Below, in pieces: positions 6,908 through 15,133 of a DNA stretch of 42,359 nucleotides (position 1 is its first letter; the number at the start of each line of letters is the position of its first letter). The stretch spans positions 1 through 42,359 of the forward strand of contig DAIDHX010000292.1 of NCBI GenBank assembly GCA_027451885.1, written 5' to 3'. Made by a program: the position numbers and the translations under genes. Below the pieces are notes generated by a model. The model was not told the DNA's origin. It searched no databases and saw only the letters and a program-made list of their open reading frames with translations. Origin of the DNA: Planctomycetales bacterium (GTDB lineage Bacteria > Planctomycetota > Planctomycetia > Isosphaerales > Isosphaeraceae).

Positions 6908-7964
6908 CGATCACCTCGCCCCCGTTCCGCGTGCTCAAGGCACGCCAGACCTGAAGCGCGGTGGAGTCCTTGATGAAGCGTGTCGACCCGTCGCCGAACA
7001 TCACGTTCACGCCCCCAGGATGATAGCTCGAGGGGGGCAGGTCGACCGCCATGTTCACCATCGGACCCATGCCCATCATCCCCCCCATGCCCGACATCGA
7101 CGCACACGCGCGGGTATTCGGAGTCGACACATGGTTATACGTGGAACACGTCATATCTCCGATCGCCCAGGTCACCCCCATGGCGCTTGTCAGCGTCATC
7201 GCCATGCTCAGATCAAGCGCGCTGCACGTCTGCCATGTTTGATTGATCGTGAGAGCTTGACCCATCTGGAAAAGATCCGTCTTGGGGTTCGCTGTGCCTT
7301 GCCCACGCTTGCGCTCGCTGAAGATCGCGGTGTTGCTGGTGCCGTCGATCATTCCCGCCAGATTCACGCAGCTTCGATTGTAGAGCGGGCCCTGAGGATA
7401 ATACCCGGGCGCGATCGTGCTGGGGTTTTGCTCGCACGCGTCGCAAAGCCAGGAGCCCTCGTTGCCGTAGTAATTATTGCCGCCGTCCCAGCCCGCAAAG
7501 CCGCCCACCCCGGCCGGGTCCGACGGGCATATAAAGGCCGCAAGCGCGATCCGGCAAACCGTCATGTTCTCCCGGTTCGGATCCTGAAAGGCAGGCATGA
7601 AGCCCATGTTATAGGTGTCGAGACTGGGGGTCTCTGGCGGGAGCGAGAAATTGATGCTGTTGAACAGCGGAGTCTGCTCGAGAAAGGCGAGAAGCTGGCT
7701 GTGCGTCGACCAGCGGGCGTACACGGGTGCCATGGGTAACACGTTCTGGTAGTCGTCTCCCTTGCCGAACGGCAGGCACCGGAAGGAATCGATATAGTTG
7801 TGCAGCCCAAGGCCGAATTGCTTCAGGTTGTTCACGCACTGGATGCGTCTGGCGGCCTCGCGCGCTGATTGAACGGCTGGCAAGAGGAGCGCGATCAAGA
7901 CCGCGATAATGGCGATCACGACCAGCAGCTCGATCAAGGTGAATCCCGGCTTGCGATCTTTCAT
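6891..7964 (-). CDS. DUF1559 prepilin-like secreted protein
   Basis: 357 aa; ATG 7964 follows GGGGAG (7978-7973) with 8-nt spacing, giving the start [14 protein letters not shown]. It has the type IV prepilin-like cleavage site (G-F-T-L-I-E), a hydrophobic N-terminal helix, A-R-R-x-Q-C-x-N-N-L-K-Q, and the C-terminal F-G-D-G-S-x-R-F and G-G-E-V-I segments of DUF1559. This family is greatly expanded in planctomycetes and probably exported by a pilus/type II-like system; its role is unknown. A Met/Gly-rich loop (S-G-M-G-G-M-M-G-M-G) near residue 305 is unusual. Its end overlaps the permease gene. Confidence 0.9.
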   Translation of the reverse strand: MKDRKPGFTLIELLVVIAIIAVLIALLLPAVQSAREAARRIQCVNNLKQFGLGLHNYIDSFRCLPFGKGDDYQNVLPMAPVYARWSTHSQLLAFLEQTPLFNSINFSLPPETPSLDTYNMGFMPAFQDPNRENMTVCRIALAAFICPSDPAGVGGFAGWDGGNNYYGNEGSWLCDACEQNPSTIAPGYYPQGPLYNRSCVNLAGMIDGTSNTAIFSERKRGQGTANPKTDLFQMGQALTINQTWQTCSALDLSMAMTLTSAMGVTWAIGDMTCSTYNHVSTPNTRACASMSGMGGMMGMGPMVNMAVDLPPSSYHPGGVNVMFGDGSTRFIKDSTALQVWRALSTRNGGEVIDGGSY

Positions 7965-8115
7965 GTGATGATCTCCCCGCGAAAGAAATGAGAAATGAGC
8001 CACAGGCGCGCCGAGCCCCTGCGCGATTTGAGCGCAAACTCGGACGGCTAGCGAATGAGCACGCCTTGAGCAGCGAACGCGGGTGAGTGAGCCGCCGCGT
8101 TGTGCTGATTTCGGA

Positions 8116-8571
8116 TCAGGCAGAAGCCAGTCGCGGAGGGGGATGAAAGATCGAAAGGGGCGCGGTGCGCGGGCGCAGGGGTGCGGCTAACCGCACGCAA
8201 TTGAAGTCGCCCGGAATACTGGGCCGGCTGACCGTTTGATCCAGAAGCCAATCGTGCCCCGTGGACGGTTCGATGGACGACGAGACCGGTGGTACGGCTG
8301 GCCGGCGGGAACAGCCTGGTCCGGTGCAAGGCTTGCGTTTGCCGGAATCGGGCGTGGGAGAATGCTCTCCAACAAGGTCGCCTCGAAATGACGCAGCCGC
8401 CATGATGAGCGGATCAAAGCCTCGCGCAGCGCGGACTTCAACCCGCCCAACTCCGTGGTCAACGCCTGAACATCCCGCCCTGGCGGGGGCTTCGAGCGTA
8501 CTCACGCACCAGGCGATCAGGGCGATCGCCGCTTGCCGCGCGAGCTTGCTGATCAGGCCTGACCGTTTCAC
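8116..8571 (-). CDS. Small secreted hypothetical protein with C-x-G-P-x-C-S motif
   Basis: 151 aa from GTG 8571, preceded by GGGG. The N-terminus is signal-peptide-like: K-R, then hydrophobic A-A-I-A-L-I-A-W, then A-P-A-R-A before G-C-S. A central K-P-C-T-G-P-G-C-S-R-R-P segment and a C-terminal P-L-S-I-F-H-P-P-P-R segment resemble, from memory, small secreted proteins of Isosphaeraceae. I cannot name a domain. It stands alone between the phosphohydrolase operon and the DUF1559 gene, all on the minus strand. Two other frames here are also open, so the call rests on the signal peptide and the Cys motif. Confidence 0.5.
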   Translation of the reverse strand: MKRSGLISKLARQAAIALIAWCVSTLEAPARAGCSGVDHGVGRVEVRAARGFDPLIMAAASFRGDLVGEHSPTPDSGKRKPCTGPGCSRRPAVPPVSSSIEPSTGHDWLLDQTVSRPSIPGDFNCVRLAAPLRPRTAPLSIFHPPPRLASA

Positions 8572-8651
8572 AAGGGAACCCCGCAAGCCCGGGAGTGACC
8601 GCCCAGGCCAACTTCAAACAAGCCAACTTCTAAAGGGGCCGAACCGTGATA

Positions 8652-10115
8652 TTAGCCGAGATACCCCAGCCCACTCAAGCGGTCCCGGATGAGTGCTTCG
8701 TCATCCGCCGTGTATTCCGAGCCGTTCGCCTGAGGAGTCACACCCGATATCAGCGAGCGACCCTGCATCTCCGCCGGGATCTCATGGCCCGCGAGTTCCA
8801 TGAGGGTGGGAGCGATGTCGAGCAGCTTCGCTCCCTCGATCTCGCCGTAGAGTGGGCTATTGGCCGCCGCCAGAATGAACGCGCCGAATTGCGCGTGGTT
8901 GCAGTCGTCCGGCCCGGTGTCGTTTTCAAGCACGTGTAGCGCTTCATAGCCCACTCCGCCGATCGACCTCCAGAATAAACCGCCGAAATGGACGATCAGA
9001 TCGGGTGCGATGTTCGTCACGCGCTTGTAGATCTGCTCGGGCTTGAAGACCAGTGTGCCAAGCGACTTGCCGTGGGCATCCGTCGTGGCCTCGAAGCGCG
9101 CCTTGATCTCATCACGAAACGCCTCGTAGTCGGCGGGGTCGATCGCGCCCTCGGGTTCTCGGCCTTTCACGTTCAGGAAAACACGGGCGTAATAGCCCCC
9201 TTCGCTCCAGACCGTCGTGCGCTTCCAGTCGACGTTGAGCTTGCTGAATGGCGTAACCGTGCTCGGGCGCTCGTGAAGCACAAGCAAGCCCTCGCGCACC
9301 AGCCACTCGTTGACGCAAAAGCCGCCGTCAAGCCGCTGGGCGCCATGGTCGGAGACGATGAGCACGATGGTGTCGTCGCCCAGGAATCCAAGGGTCTCGC
9401 CGATTTCGGCGTCGAGGTGCCGATAATAATCATGGATCACACTCTGGAACGGGCTGCCCGGCTCGTGGAGCACGTGCGCGGGATCGTGATACTTCCAGAA
9501 GCCGTGATGGATCCGGTCCAGACCGATATCCACAAAGTGGAAATAATCCCACTCGCGCGACGAGATCAGGTGCCGCACCACCTGGAACTGGGCCCGGCTC
9601 ATTGCAAAGATCTGATCGCGCAACCATGCCTTGTCGTCAGTGCGAAAGCCCTGCACGTCGACGGGATATCGACCGACAAGAGCACGGATCTCGGCTGAGA
9701 GCTCGGGCGGATGCGTGAAGACATTCTGATCGGTATCAGGCGTGAGAAAACACCCCACGGACGCGCCGTTGAGCTTGCGCGGGGGGTAGCCGGGCGGCAC
9801 GCCAACGATGATCGACTTCTTGCCCTCGCGGGCCAGATAATCCCAGATGGCAGGCGCGGTGATTGAGCGCGAACTGGCGATTCCCAGTCCGGCGTAGGAA
9901 TGATCGATGCGGTTGCGAAAGCCGTAAACGCCGAGCGTTCCAGGATCCTGGCTCGTCGCCATGCACATCCAGGCGGGAACGGTGATGGGCGGAATCACGC
10001 TCTCGAGCCGGCCATAGGCGCCCATCTGCATGAGCTGGCGAAGATTGGGCAGGTCGTCGTAGCCGAACAACAATTCGGGGGCTGCGCAGTCGAGCCCCAG
10101 GACCAGAATCTTCAT
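8652..10115 (-). CDS. AlkP-superfamily phosphohydrolase/phosphomutase (COG3379-like), second copy
   Basis: 487 aa. G-L-D9 near the N-terminus is the first metal ligand and T45 in P-P-I-T-V-P-A-W the likely nucleophile of type I phosphodiesterase/pyrophosphatase-like enzymes. D-I-G-L-D-R-I-H-H-G-F-W (about 197-208) and V-S-D-H-G (about 255-259) supply further metal ligands. No signal peptide is apparent, so it is probably cytoplasmic. Its ATG overlaps the stop of the first copy by 4 nt, so the pair is translationally coupled. The natural substrate is unknown; phosphodiesters, nucleotide-sugars or lipid-linked phosphates are possible. Confidence 0.85.
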   Translation of the reverse strand: MKILVLGLDCAAPELLFGYDDLPNLRQLMQMGAYGRLESVIPPITVPAWMCMATSQDPGTLGVYGFRNRIDHSYAGLGIASSRSITAPAIWDYLAREGKKSIIVGVPPGYPPRKLNGASVGCFLTPDTDQNVFTHPPELSAEIRALVGRYPVDVQGFRTDDKAWLRDQIFAMSRAQFQVVRHLISSREWDYFHFVDIGLDRIHHGFWKYHDPAHVLHEPGSPFQSVIHDYYRHLDAEIGETLGFLGDDTIVLIVSDHGAQRLDGGFCVNEWLVREGLLVLHERPSTVTPFSKLNVDWKRTTVWSEGGYYARVFLNVKGREPEGAIDPADYEAFRDEIKARFEATTDAHGKSLGTLVFKPEQIYKRVTNIAPDLIVHFGGLFWRSIGGVGYEALHVLENDTGPDDCNHAQFGAFILAAANSPLYGEIEGAKLLDIAPTLMELAGHEIPAEMQGRSLISGVTPQANGSEYTADDEALIRDRLSGLGYLG

Positions 10116-11944
10116 GACAGCAGAGACCTTCCTTCCATGGCAGGGATCGCCGGCACTCCAAGCGCTTCGAGGATCGTGGGCGCCAGATCCACCAGCCGCG
10201 CTCCTTCCTGGCGATACGCTCGGTTCATCAGCAAAACACCCGGAACATCAGATGGATCAATGATATGATCACCACTCCATTTTTTGGTATTATCCTCAAG
10301 GTCGTCGCGGGCCACGCCTCCGAGCGACGAGGACCAGGAGACGCGATACCCTGGCGCAAAGTCGACGAGCAGGTCAGGCGCGTCGGCCGTGAACGGCCCG
10401 GTATAAGCCTGCTCGCGGGGCACGAGCCTGCGAATCGCGGTCTGGCCGTCCCTGGGATCCATCAGACCGCCTAGCCCGCGCGCAAGCTCGGCCTTTACCG
10501 CTTCGACCTCGGAGGGCTCCACGATCCCCTGGCCTTCACGACCCTTGACGTTGAGATAGATCCCGCCCAAACCAAGTGCAAAGGCACGTGTACGACCCCA
10601 GTCGACCCCCTTGAGCAGGTCACCCGCCTCCGGCCCTGGCTCCACGCCTGGCTTCAGCGCCAAAAAGCCGTTGCTGAGCAGCCAGGTGTTGAGATTCACG
10701 CCGCGGCGAAAGCTCGTGAAGCCATGATCCGAGAGCGCGATGAAGAGGGTATCGGAATCCACGAATTCGAGCGCCTTGCCAACCACGCGATCCGCGCGGC
10801 GATAGCAATCGTCGATCACGCTGGCGTAGCTCGAATCGAACGGCTCACCGCGATGGGCGGGATGATCGCGTTCAAGATAGCGCCAGAACATGTGCTGCAC
10901 ACGGTCCGGCGTGTCGAACAAGCAATAAAAGAGCCCGTCTTCATGGCGCTCGAGCGCATCGATCAACATCGCCTCGCGCTCGTTCCAGGCGATTTCCGCG
11001 TGGTTCAGAAACGCATCTTCGCTGATCCGCTCGTTATTCAGCGCGGTATGCTCCTCGACCATGCCCGCGGTATGAAACAGGCCGATACGTCCAGCGAGGC
11101 GAGCGGCGTAATCCGGTGGTTCGCTGATGGGAAACGGGGGCGCGGCCGGATCGAATTGAACGGCCGTGGCATGGACCTTGAGCTCAGGCTCGCACGCCGC
11201 CAGATGGAATCGCACAAGCCCCCGCACCGACTGGAGCAGCCCCAGTTTGAACTTCACCTTCAGCCAGCCGCTATATTCGCCCTCTCGAACGGTGATGACG
11301 CCGGGCGTGCCTTCCGACTCGATCGTCAGGACACGCGCACGCGCATCCAGCTTGAATACCAGCTTGATCTGGGTATCGCCCCGAGTTTTGGGATCGCGCG
11401 GGCCGATGAGCCTGGTGGAATAGATCCCGCTCGGGCCAGGCTCGAGCACAATCAGATGCTCGCTCTCCCGCGGTGACGCGGAAGAATCGGTGGTGTAAAA
11501 CGCGGGGGTCCCAAGCCCCCCGCGTACATCCGGCACACCCATCCCCGCCAGGAGCGATCCCTGAACCCGATCCGGTGGGTAGGTGCACGGGCACCGCACG
11601 ATGGAGGCGCCGCGACCAGCCTCCGCAAGAACGCTCCAGACCGGCACTCCGCGCCGACCGTTGACGACCTTCGGCGGAAGAAACGCGTTCTTTTGCTCGT
11701 AATGATTGAGGGCAAGCTCGGGGAAATAACTGGCGGGATCGCGGCGTATGAAGTCGAAAACCCCGTGGCCGCCAGGATTTAGACCCGTCGCGAAGGTCGA
11801 CCAGGCTACCGGCGTCTGCGCCGGGCGCGTCGTGGCAACTCGGCCCAGGCCAGTTTGGCCGCGCAGCCTCGCCAGGTGAGGCAAATCACCCGCCGCTATC
11901 AGACGCTCAACCATCCGGGGCTCGAGTCCATCAAGCCCGACCAC
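10112..11944 (-). CDS. AlkP-superfamily phosphohydrolase/phosphomutase (COG3379-like), first copy
   Basis: 610 aa from GTG 11944, supported by AAGAAGG 5 nt upstream; the frame closes at a TAG 45 nt upstream and contains no ATG. G-L-D5-G-L-E is the N-terminal metal site, T44 in A-Q-T-P-V-A-W-S the likely nucleophile, D-T-P-D-R-V-Q-H-M-F-W and L-S-D-H-G-F the distal metal site. It is about 120 aa longer than its neighbour because of a beta-rich insertion around residues 170-280. The C-terminus is typical (L-V-D-L-A-P-T-I-L-E-A-L-G). It overlaps the second copy by 4 nt and follows the 50-aa membrane protein by 42 nt. Confidence 0.85.
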   Translation of the reverse strand: MVGLDGLEPRMVERLIAAGDLPHLARLRGQTGLGRVATTRPAQTPVAWSTFATGLNPGGHGVFDFIRRDPASYFPELALNHYEQKNAFLPPKVVNGRRGVPVWSVLAEAGRGASIVRCPCTYPPDRVQGSLLAGMGVPDVRGGLGTPAFYTTDSSASPRESEHLIVLEPGPSGIYSTRLIGPRDPKTRGDTQIKLVFKLDARARVLTIESEGTPGVITVREGEYSGWLKVKFKLGLLQSVRGLVRFHLAACEPELKVHATAVQFDPAAPPFPISEPPDYAARLAGRIGLFHTAGMVEEHTALNNERISEDAFLNHAEIAWNEREAMLIDALERHEDGLFYCLFDTPDRVQHMFWRYLERDHPAHRGEPFDSSYASVIDDCYRRADRVVGKALEFVDSDTLFIALSDHGFTSFRRGVNLNTWLLSNGFLALKPGVEPGPEAGDLLKGVDWGRTRAFALGLGGIYLNVKGREGQGIVEPSEVEAVKAELARGLGGLMDPRDGQTAIRRLVPREQAYTGPFTADAPDLLVDFAPGYRVSWSSSLGGVARDDLEDNTKKWSGDHIIDPSDVPGVLLMNRAYRQEGARLVDLAPTILEALGVPAIPAMEGRSLLS

Positions 11945-11986
11945 AATAACCTTCTTGATCGCTCCGTCCTTATCGGTCCGCAGCTC

Positions 11987-12139
11987 CTAACGCCTCCGCG
12001 CGCGTGGCGTGACCCGTTCCATCATGCCGCGTCCGAACGAAACAACGTTTCGCCCGAACATCATCACCACGCCCACCACCGCGGCCAGGACCGAAGCCAC
12101 GGGGTACATCGTCTCAGGACCAACGTAGGCCAGAAGCAT
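11987..12139 (-). CDS. Small membrane protein, 50 aa
   Basis: Starts M-L-L-A-Y-V-G-P-E-T-M-Y-P-V-A-S, followed by one hydrophobic helix (V-L-A-A-V-V-G-V-V-M-M-F) and a basic tail ending R-R-R. The ATG at 12139 has GAGG about 10 nt upstream. A Y-V/I-G-P-G/E start followed by one TM helix is, as I recall, recurrent in tiny proteins next to COG3379 phosphohydrolases. It is the first gene of the three-gene set and may anchor or regulate the enzymes; that is inference. Confidence 0.6.
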   Translation of the reverse strand: MLLAYVGPETMYPVASVLAAVVGVVMMFGRNVVSFGRGMMERVTPRARRR

Positions 12140-12280
12140 CTTCGAGTGACCTCGCTCAGGGCTACGCCTTGGCGCGCCCACACCATGCGCCCCGCCACAA
12201 GCCGCGGATCCTCCAAGGAATCCACAACGTTCGCCGCACTCGGCGGGAACAGGGCATGTTGGCCGGGGACTGCCCCTATT

Positions 12281-12308
12281 CTGACACAAACCCGATCCGC
12301 GGTATAGA
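12281..12308 (+). promoter_or_regulatory. Weak sigma70-like promoter
   Basis: CTGACA (12281-12286), 16 nt spacer, TATAGA (12303-12308). It points toward the hairpin pair and the redoxin gene. Five of six -35 and four of six -10 positions match the consensus, which can arise by chance. Confidence 0.25.
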
Positions 12309-12458
12309 AGTCAACCGTCTCGACTGTGTGAGAATGTGTTACGACCGGCCGATTCGAATCGAACCTGGCCTACCAGGACAATCCATCCTGGCACGCACAC
12401 ACCGATTGTGCGATAAGACTCGAACCACCGAAATGGGGGAAGGCGACACCTGGGGAAC

Positions 12459-12497
12459 GTCTCGCAGCGCCTGCACGAGGAGGTCTCGCAGCGCCTG
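12459..12497. repeat. 15-bp direct repeat, 24-bp period
   Basis: GTCTCGCAGCGCCTG occurs identically at 12459-12473 and 12483-12497. The 24-bp period is a multiple of three, so it may be left from a coding repeat (V-S-Q-R-L twice in one frame), but that frame has no start codon and stops soon after. Confidence 0.4.
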
Positions 12498-12650
12498 TCA
12501 TGGACCTGCGCGGATTGTGCGGCCGATGGCCGGAACCAGGAGATGGCAAAAGCTTTGCGATGAGGAAGTCGTCGCACCATCTGGTCAGAAACATCTCCCT
12601 GGGCTGATGGAGGTTTTCTGGAACTCTGTTGAGCGAATGATGAATCCGCG

Positions 12651-12739
12651 AGGAGGAGCGTGGAATGGGTTGCTTTCCCTCCTCCTGGCCGTAAAAATCC
12701 GATCAGCGTGAGCTGGTCGGATCATTCGCTTTACCGGCC
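12651..12739 (+). ncRNA. Two abutting hairpins, candidate structured RNA or leader
   Basis: Hairpin 1: AGGAGGAG (12651-12658) pairs with CTCCTCCT (12679-12686), and GGAA (12662-12665) with TTCC (12675-12678). Hairpin 2 starts at the next base: outer arms 12687-12695 and 12730-12739 pair with one bulge, and inner arms TCCGATCAGC (12698-12707) and GCTGGTCGGA (12712-12721) pair over 10 bp with one G-U and a GTGA tetraloop of GNRA type. There is no U-run, so it is not a standard terminator. It lies 238 nt before the redoxin start. Strand is uncertain because the pairing holds on both. Confidence 0.35.
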
Positions 12740-12977
12740 GCTCTCAGGGACGAGCATCTGATTGCTGGGTGCGAAACGTCGCACTTGCATCCAGGGAAGC
12801 GCTTGCTTAAATCGTTGCGCGAGTCGCGTCGGGCATCGGGATCCGGTTGGTTCTCGCTTCGTGTCCGAGTCCGAGATTTTGAGGATGGGTTTCGTCCGTC
12901 GGCCTGGTCTGATTGGACCGCATGTCGTCGCGCCGGCGCCACAAGCCCTGTTTTGGCAACTGGAGGAGGATGAAGCC

Positions 12978-13634
12978 ATGCGCAAGTCGCTCTTCGCGTT
13001 CGCGATTGCTCTGGGCCTGACAGCCACGGGGCTGGCTGGGCCAGGCAAGTACAACAAGGTTCTCGCTCCCGGGGACAAGGCTCCCGACTTCTCGGGAATT
13101 CAGGCCGTCATGGGCGAGAAAGACGCCACTCTGAGCCTCGCGGACATGAAAGAAGACGTGGTCGTCATCGCTTTCCTGGCCAATCATTGCCCCTACGTGG
13201 GCAAGGTTGAAGATCGCGTGATCGATCTGGCCAAGCAGTATCAGGACAAGAACGTGCGGATTGTGGCAGTCTGCGTCACTCCGCCTCCCGAATACGCGCC
13301 TGAGGGCTATAACAAGGAGTACTGCGAGCAGGATACGCTCGCCAAAATCCGCGAGCGCGTGAAGGACAAGAATTATCCCTTCGCCTACGGCCGTGACGAC
13401 AGCCAGAAGATCGGCCGGGACTACGGCGCGGTGTCAACGCCCACCTTCTTCGTTCTCGACAAGGAGCGCAAGGTCCGCTACGAGGGCGCGTTTGACGATA
13501 GCATCGACGACGAGTCGAAGGCCATGCGACATTACGTCCGCGATGCGATCGACCAGATCCTTGCCGGCAAGAACGTCGAGGTTGAAGAGACCAATCCCAC
13601 CGGCTGCGGGATTAGCTACCGCAAGACCGAATAA
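12978..13634 (+). CDS. Secreted redoxin (AhpC/TSA-like thioredoxin-fold) protein
   Basis: 218 aa; ATG 12978 follows GGAGGAGG (12963-12970) by 8 nt, and the long upstream frame extension has no family similarity. A signal peptide (M-R-K-S-L, hydrophobic core, A-T-G-L-A-G) precedes the domain. P-G-D-K-A-P-D-F is the AhpC/TSA entry strand, and F-L-A-N-H-C71-P-Y-V the active site with a single Cys rather than C-x-x-C. S-T-P-T-F-F-V-L-D is the cis-Pro segment. A second conserved-looking Cys (C210, T-G-C-G-I) near the C-terminus could resolve the disulfide. Likely a periplasmic thiol peroxidase or reductase. It is monocistronic and convergent with the DUF1552 gene. Confidence 0.85.
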   Translation: MRKSLFAFAIALGLTATGLAGPGKYNKVLAPGDKAPDFSGIQAVMGEKDATLSLADMKEDVVVIAFLANHCPYVGKVEDRVIDLAKQYQDKNVRIVAVCVTPPPEYAPEGYNKEYCEQDTLAKIRERVKDKNYPFAYGRDDSQKIGRDYGAVSTPTFFVLDKERKVRYEGAFDDSIDDESKAMRHYVRDAIDQILAGKNVEVEETNPTGCGISYRKTE

Positions 13635-13681
13635 CAGGGCTTGCCTGGGTACAGTCTCCGGCTCGCCGATGACTGAACGAA

Positions 13682-13719
13682 CCTGGGGTTCGCGTGCCTT
13701 GCGGAATGCGAGCCCCAGG
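13682..13719. terminator. Hairpin between convergent genes, candidate bidirectional terminator
   Basis: CCTGGGG-T-TCGC (13682-13693) pairs with GCGA-G-CCCCAGG (13708-13719): 12 bp with one T/G wobble and a 14-nt loop. It lies 47 nt after the redoxin stop and 38 nt after the DUF1552 stop. No U-run flanks it on either side, so termination is inferred from position. Confidence 0.4.
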
Positions 13720-13757
13720 CCGTGGACATCATGATTCGATCGCTCAAGGCGCTCTGG

Positions 13758-15077
13758 TTAAACCAGCCCGGTGAGCACGCCTTCCTGGCAGTAGACGGGA
13801 TTGCCGAACTTCTCGAGCGGGCATCCCATGCCATTGGCCAGGGCGAGCAAGAAGCGGTTATGTGGCGTGTGCTTGTAATTGAGCGAGCGGCCCATCTTGA
13901 AGTCGAGCCCGCCGCCAACGAGCACGAACGGAATATCGTTCAGGGTGTGAGAATTGCCCTTTCCGAGCTCGTTTGTCCACACGATGAGCGTATTGTCAAG
14001 CAAGCTGCCGCCGCCGCCCGGCTCGGGTGTTTCGGCCAGCCGTTTCGCCAGATAGGCAAGCTGCTCGCAGAACCATTTGTTGATCTTGGTCAGTTTCTCT
14101 TGCGACTTGTTGTTGCTGTCGTCGTGGTGCGAGAGTTCGTGATGCCCCTCGTCCACGCCGATCCAGCGCATCCGAGCGCCGCCGACCGAATTGGTGTATT
14201 GCAGGGTGGCCACGCGTGCGAAGTCCGCGGCGAAGCTGCTCACCATGAGGTCGATCTGCGTCTTGCTGATCCGTGGCATGTCTGCATTTTGATGCTTGAG
14301 CCCCGGTTCGATTTCGGGCACCGCGTGGCCAAGATCCTGGCCCCTGGTCGACGCCAGTTCGGTCTCCATTTCGCGCACGAAGCCGGCATGCTCTTCCAGC
14401 AGCTTGCGGTCCTCGCTGCTCACCGCGCTTTTGATCTTCTTGAAATCCTCCTGCAGGCCGTCGAGCACGCTCTTGACCACTTCCTGATCCTTGGCCTGCC
14501 CGTAGAGTTTGCGGAACATCTGGTAGGGATCGTCGATGGGAGCGATGGGCTTGTTCGCGCCAGCGTAGACCATGCGACTCCAGGTGTCCGCCCGCTCCGG
14601 CACCATGACGCCGAATTCGAGCGAGCCGAACCGCGTGCGCGTCTCGGGCTTTGCCTGGAGCCGATTCTTGATCTCCTGATCGATCGAGATCCCCTTGGCC
14701 CAGCCCGCGGGCGTGTCTGAGCCTCCCTGAATATTGCCGGGAAAGAGCTCAATCCCGGTCAGCAGGCAGCCCATCCCACGCATGTGATTGTCGCCGTCGC
14801 CCCGGACCTTGTCGCTAAGACCCTTCAGGATCAGCGTTTGCTTCCGGAAGGGCTCGAGAGGCTTGAGGCTTTCCTTGAAGGTGAACGACGCTCCCACTTC
14901 ATCCGGCCAAAACGCGCTGGGAACAACCCCATTGGGGCTGAACATAACCACCAGCCTGCGCTTGCGAACCTGCGAATTGGCGAACCCGAGGCTGGGGAGA
15001 TTCAGCACAAAGGGCAGAGCGGCCGCGCTCAACCCAAGATCGCGAAGAAACTCGCGCCGGTCGCTGAATCGGGCCAT
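13758..15077 (-). CDS. DUF1552 Tat-exported protein
   Basis: 439 aa; the ATG at 15077 has GGAG 8 nt upstream. The N-terminus D-R-R-E-F-L followed by a hydrophobic stretch is a Tat-type signal. Typical DUF1552 segments are [35 protein letters not shown], and [20 protein letters not shown]. The fold belongs broadly with the sulfatase-like DUF1501/DUF1552 group, and planctomycetes nearly always encode it next to a DUF1592-type cytochrome. It lies 56 nt downstream of that partner here. The function is unproven; polymer degradation is often proposed. Confidence 0.9.
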   Translation of the reverse strand: MARFSDRREFLRDLGLSAAALPFVLNLPSLGFANSQVRKRRLVVMFSPNGVVPSAFWPDEVGASFTFKESLKPLEPFRKQTLILKGLSDKVRGDGDNHMRGMGCLLTGIELFPGNIQGGSDTPAGWAKGISIDQEIKNRLQAKPETRTRFGSLEFGVMVPERADTWSRMVYAGANKPIAPIDDPYQMFRKLYGQAKDQEVVKSVLDGLQEDFKKIKSAVSSEDRKLLEEHAGFVREMETELASTRGQDLGHAVPEIEPGLKHQNADMPRISKTQIDLMVSSFAADFARVATLQYTNSVGGARMRWIGVDEGHHELSHHDDSNNKSQEKLTKINKWFCEQLAYLAKRLAETPEPGGGGSLLDNTLIVWTNELGKGNSHTLNDIPFVLVGGGLDFKMGRSLNYKHTPHNRFLLALANGMGCPLEKFGNPVYCQEGVLTGLV

Positions 15078-15133
15078 GTCGATCGCTCCAGGGAGGGATA
15101 AAACGTGCGGGAACTCGGGGCAAGAACTACATT

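Larger units (their letters stand above)
12140..12977 (+). other. Gene-poor interval between divergent phosphohydrolase and redoxin genes
   Basis: 838 nt in which no frame has convincing coding signal; the longest plus-strand frame (180 codons) has no recognisable domain. It contains a weak promoter-like pair, a 15-bp direct repeat and two abutting hairpins, listed separately. It must also hold the promoters of the two divergent transcription units. Confidence 0.5.

Noticed and set aside
12340-12365. Second tRNA-like T-loop (GGTTCGATTC on the minus strand)
   Set aside because: The sequence after the loop is not complementary to the stem and no cloverleaf can be drawn.
12169-12711. 180-codon plus-strand frame in the gene-poor interval
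   Set aside because: No RBS, no domain, and it ends inside the hairpin pair; composition is unlike the neighbouring genes.
13722-14720. 332-codon plus-strand frame opposite DUF1552
   Set aside because: Antisense shadow of a well-recognised DUF1552 gene in GC-rich DNA; no family features.
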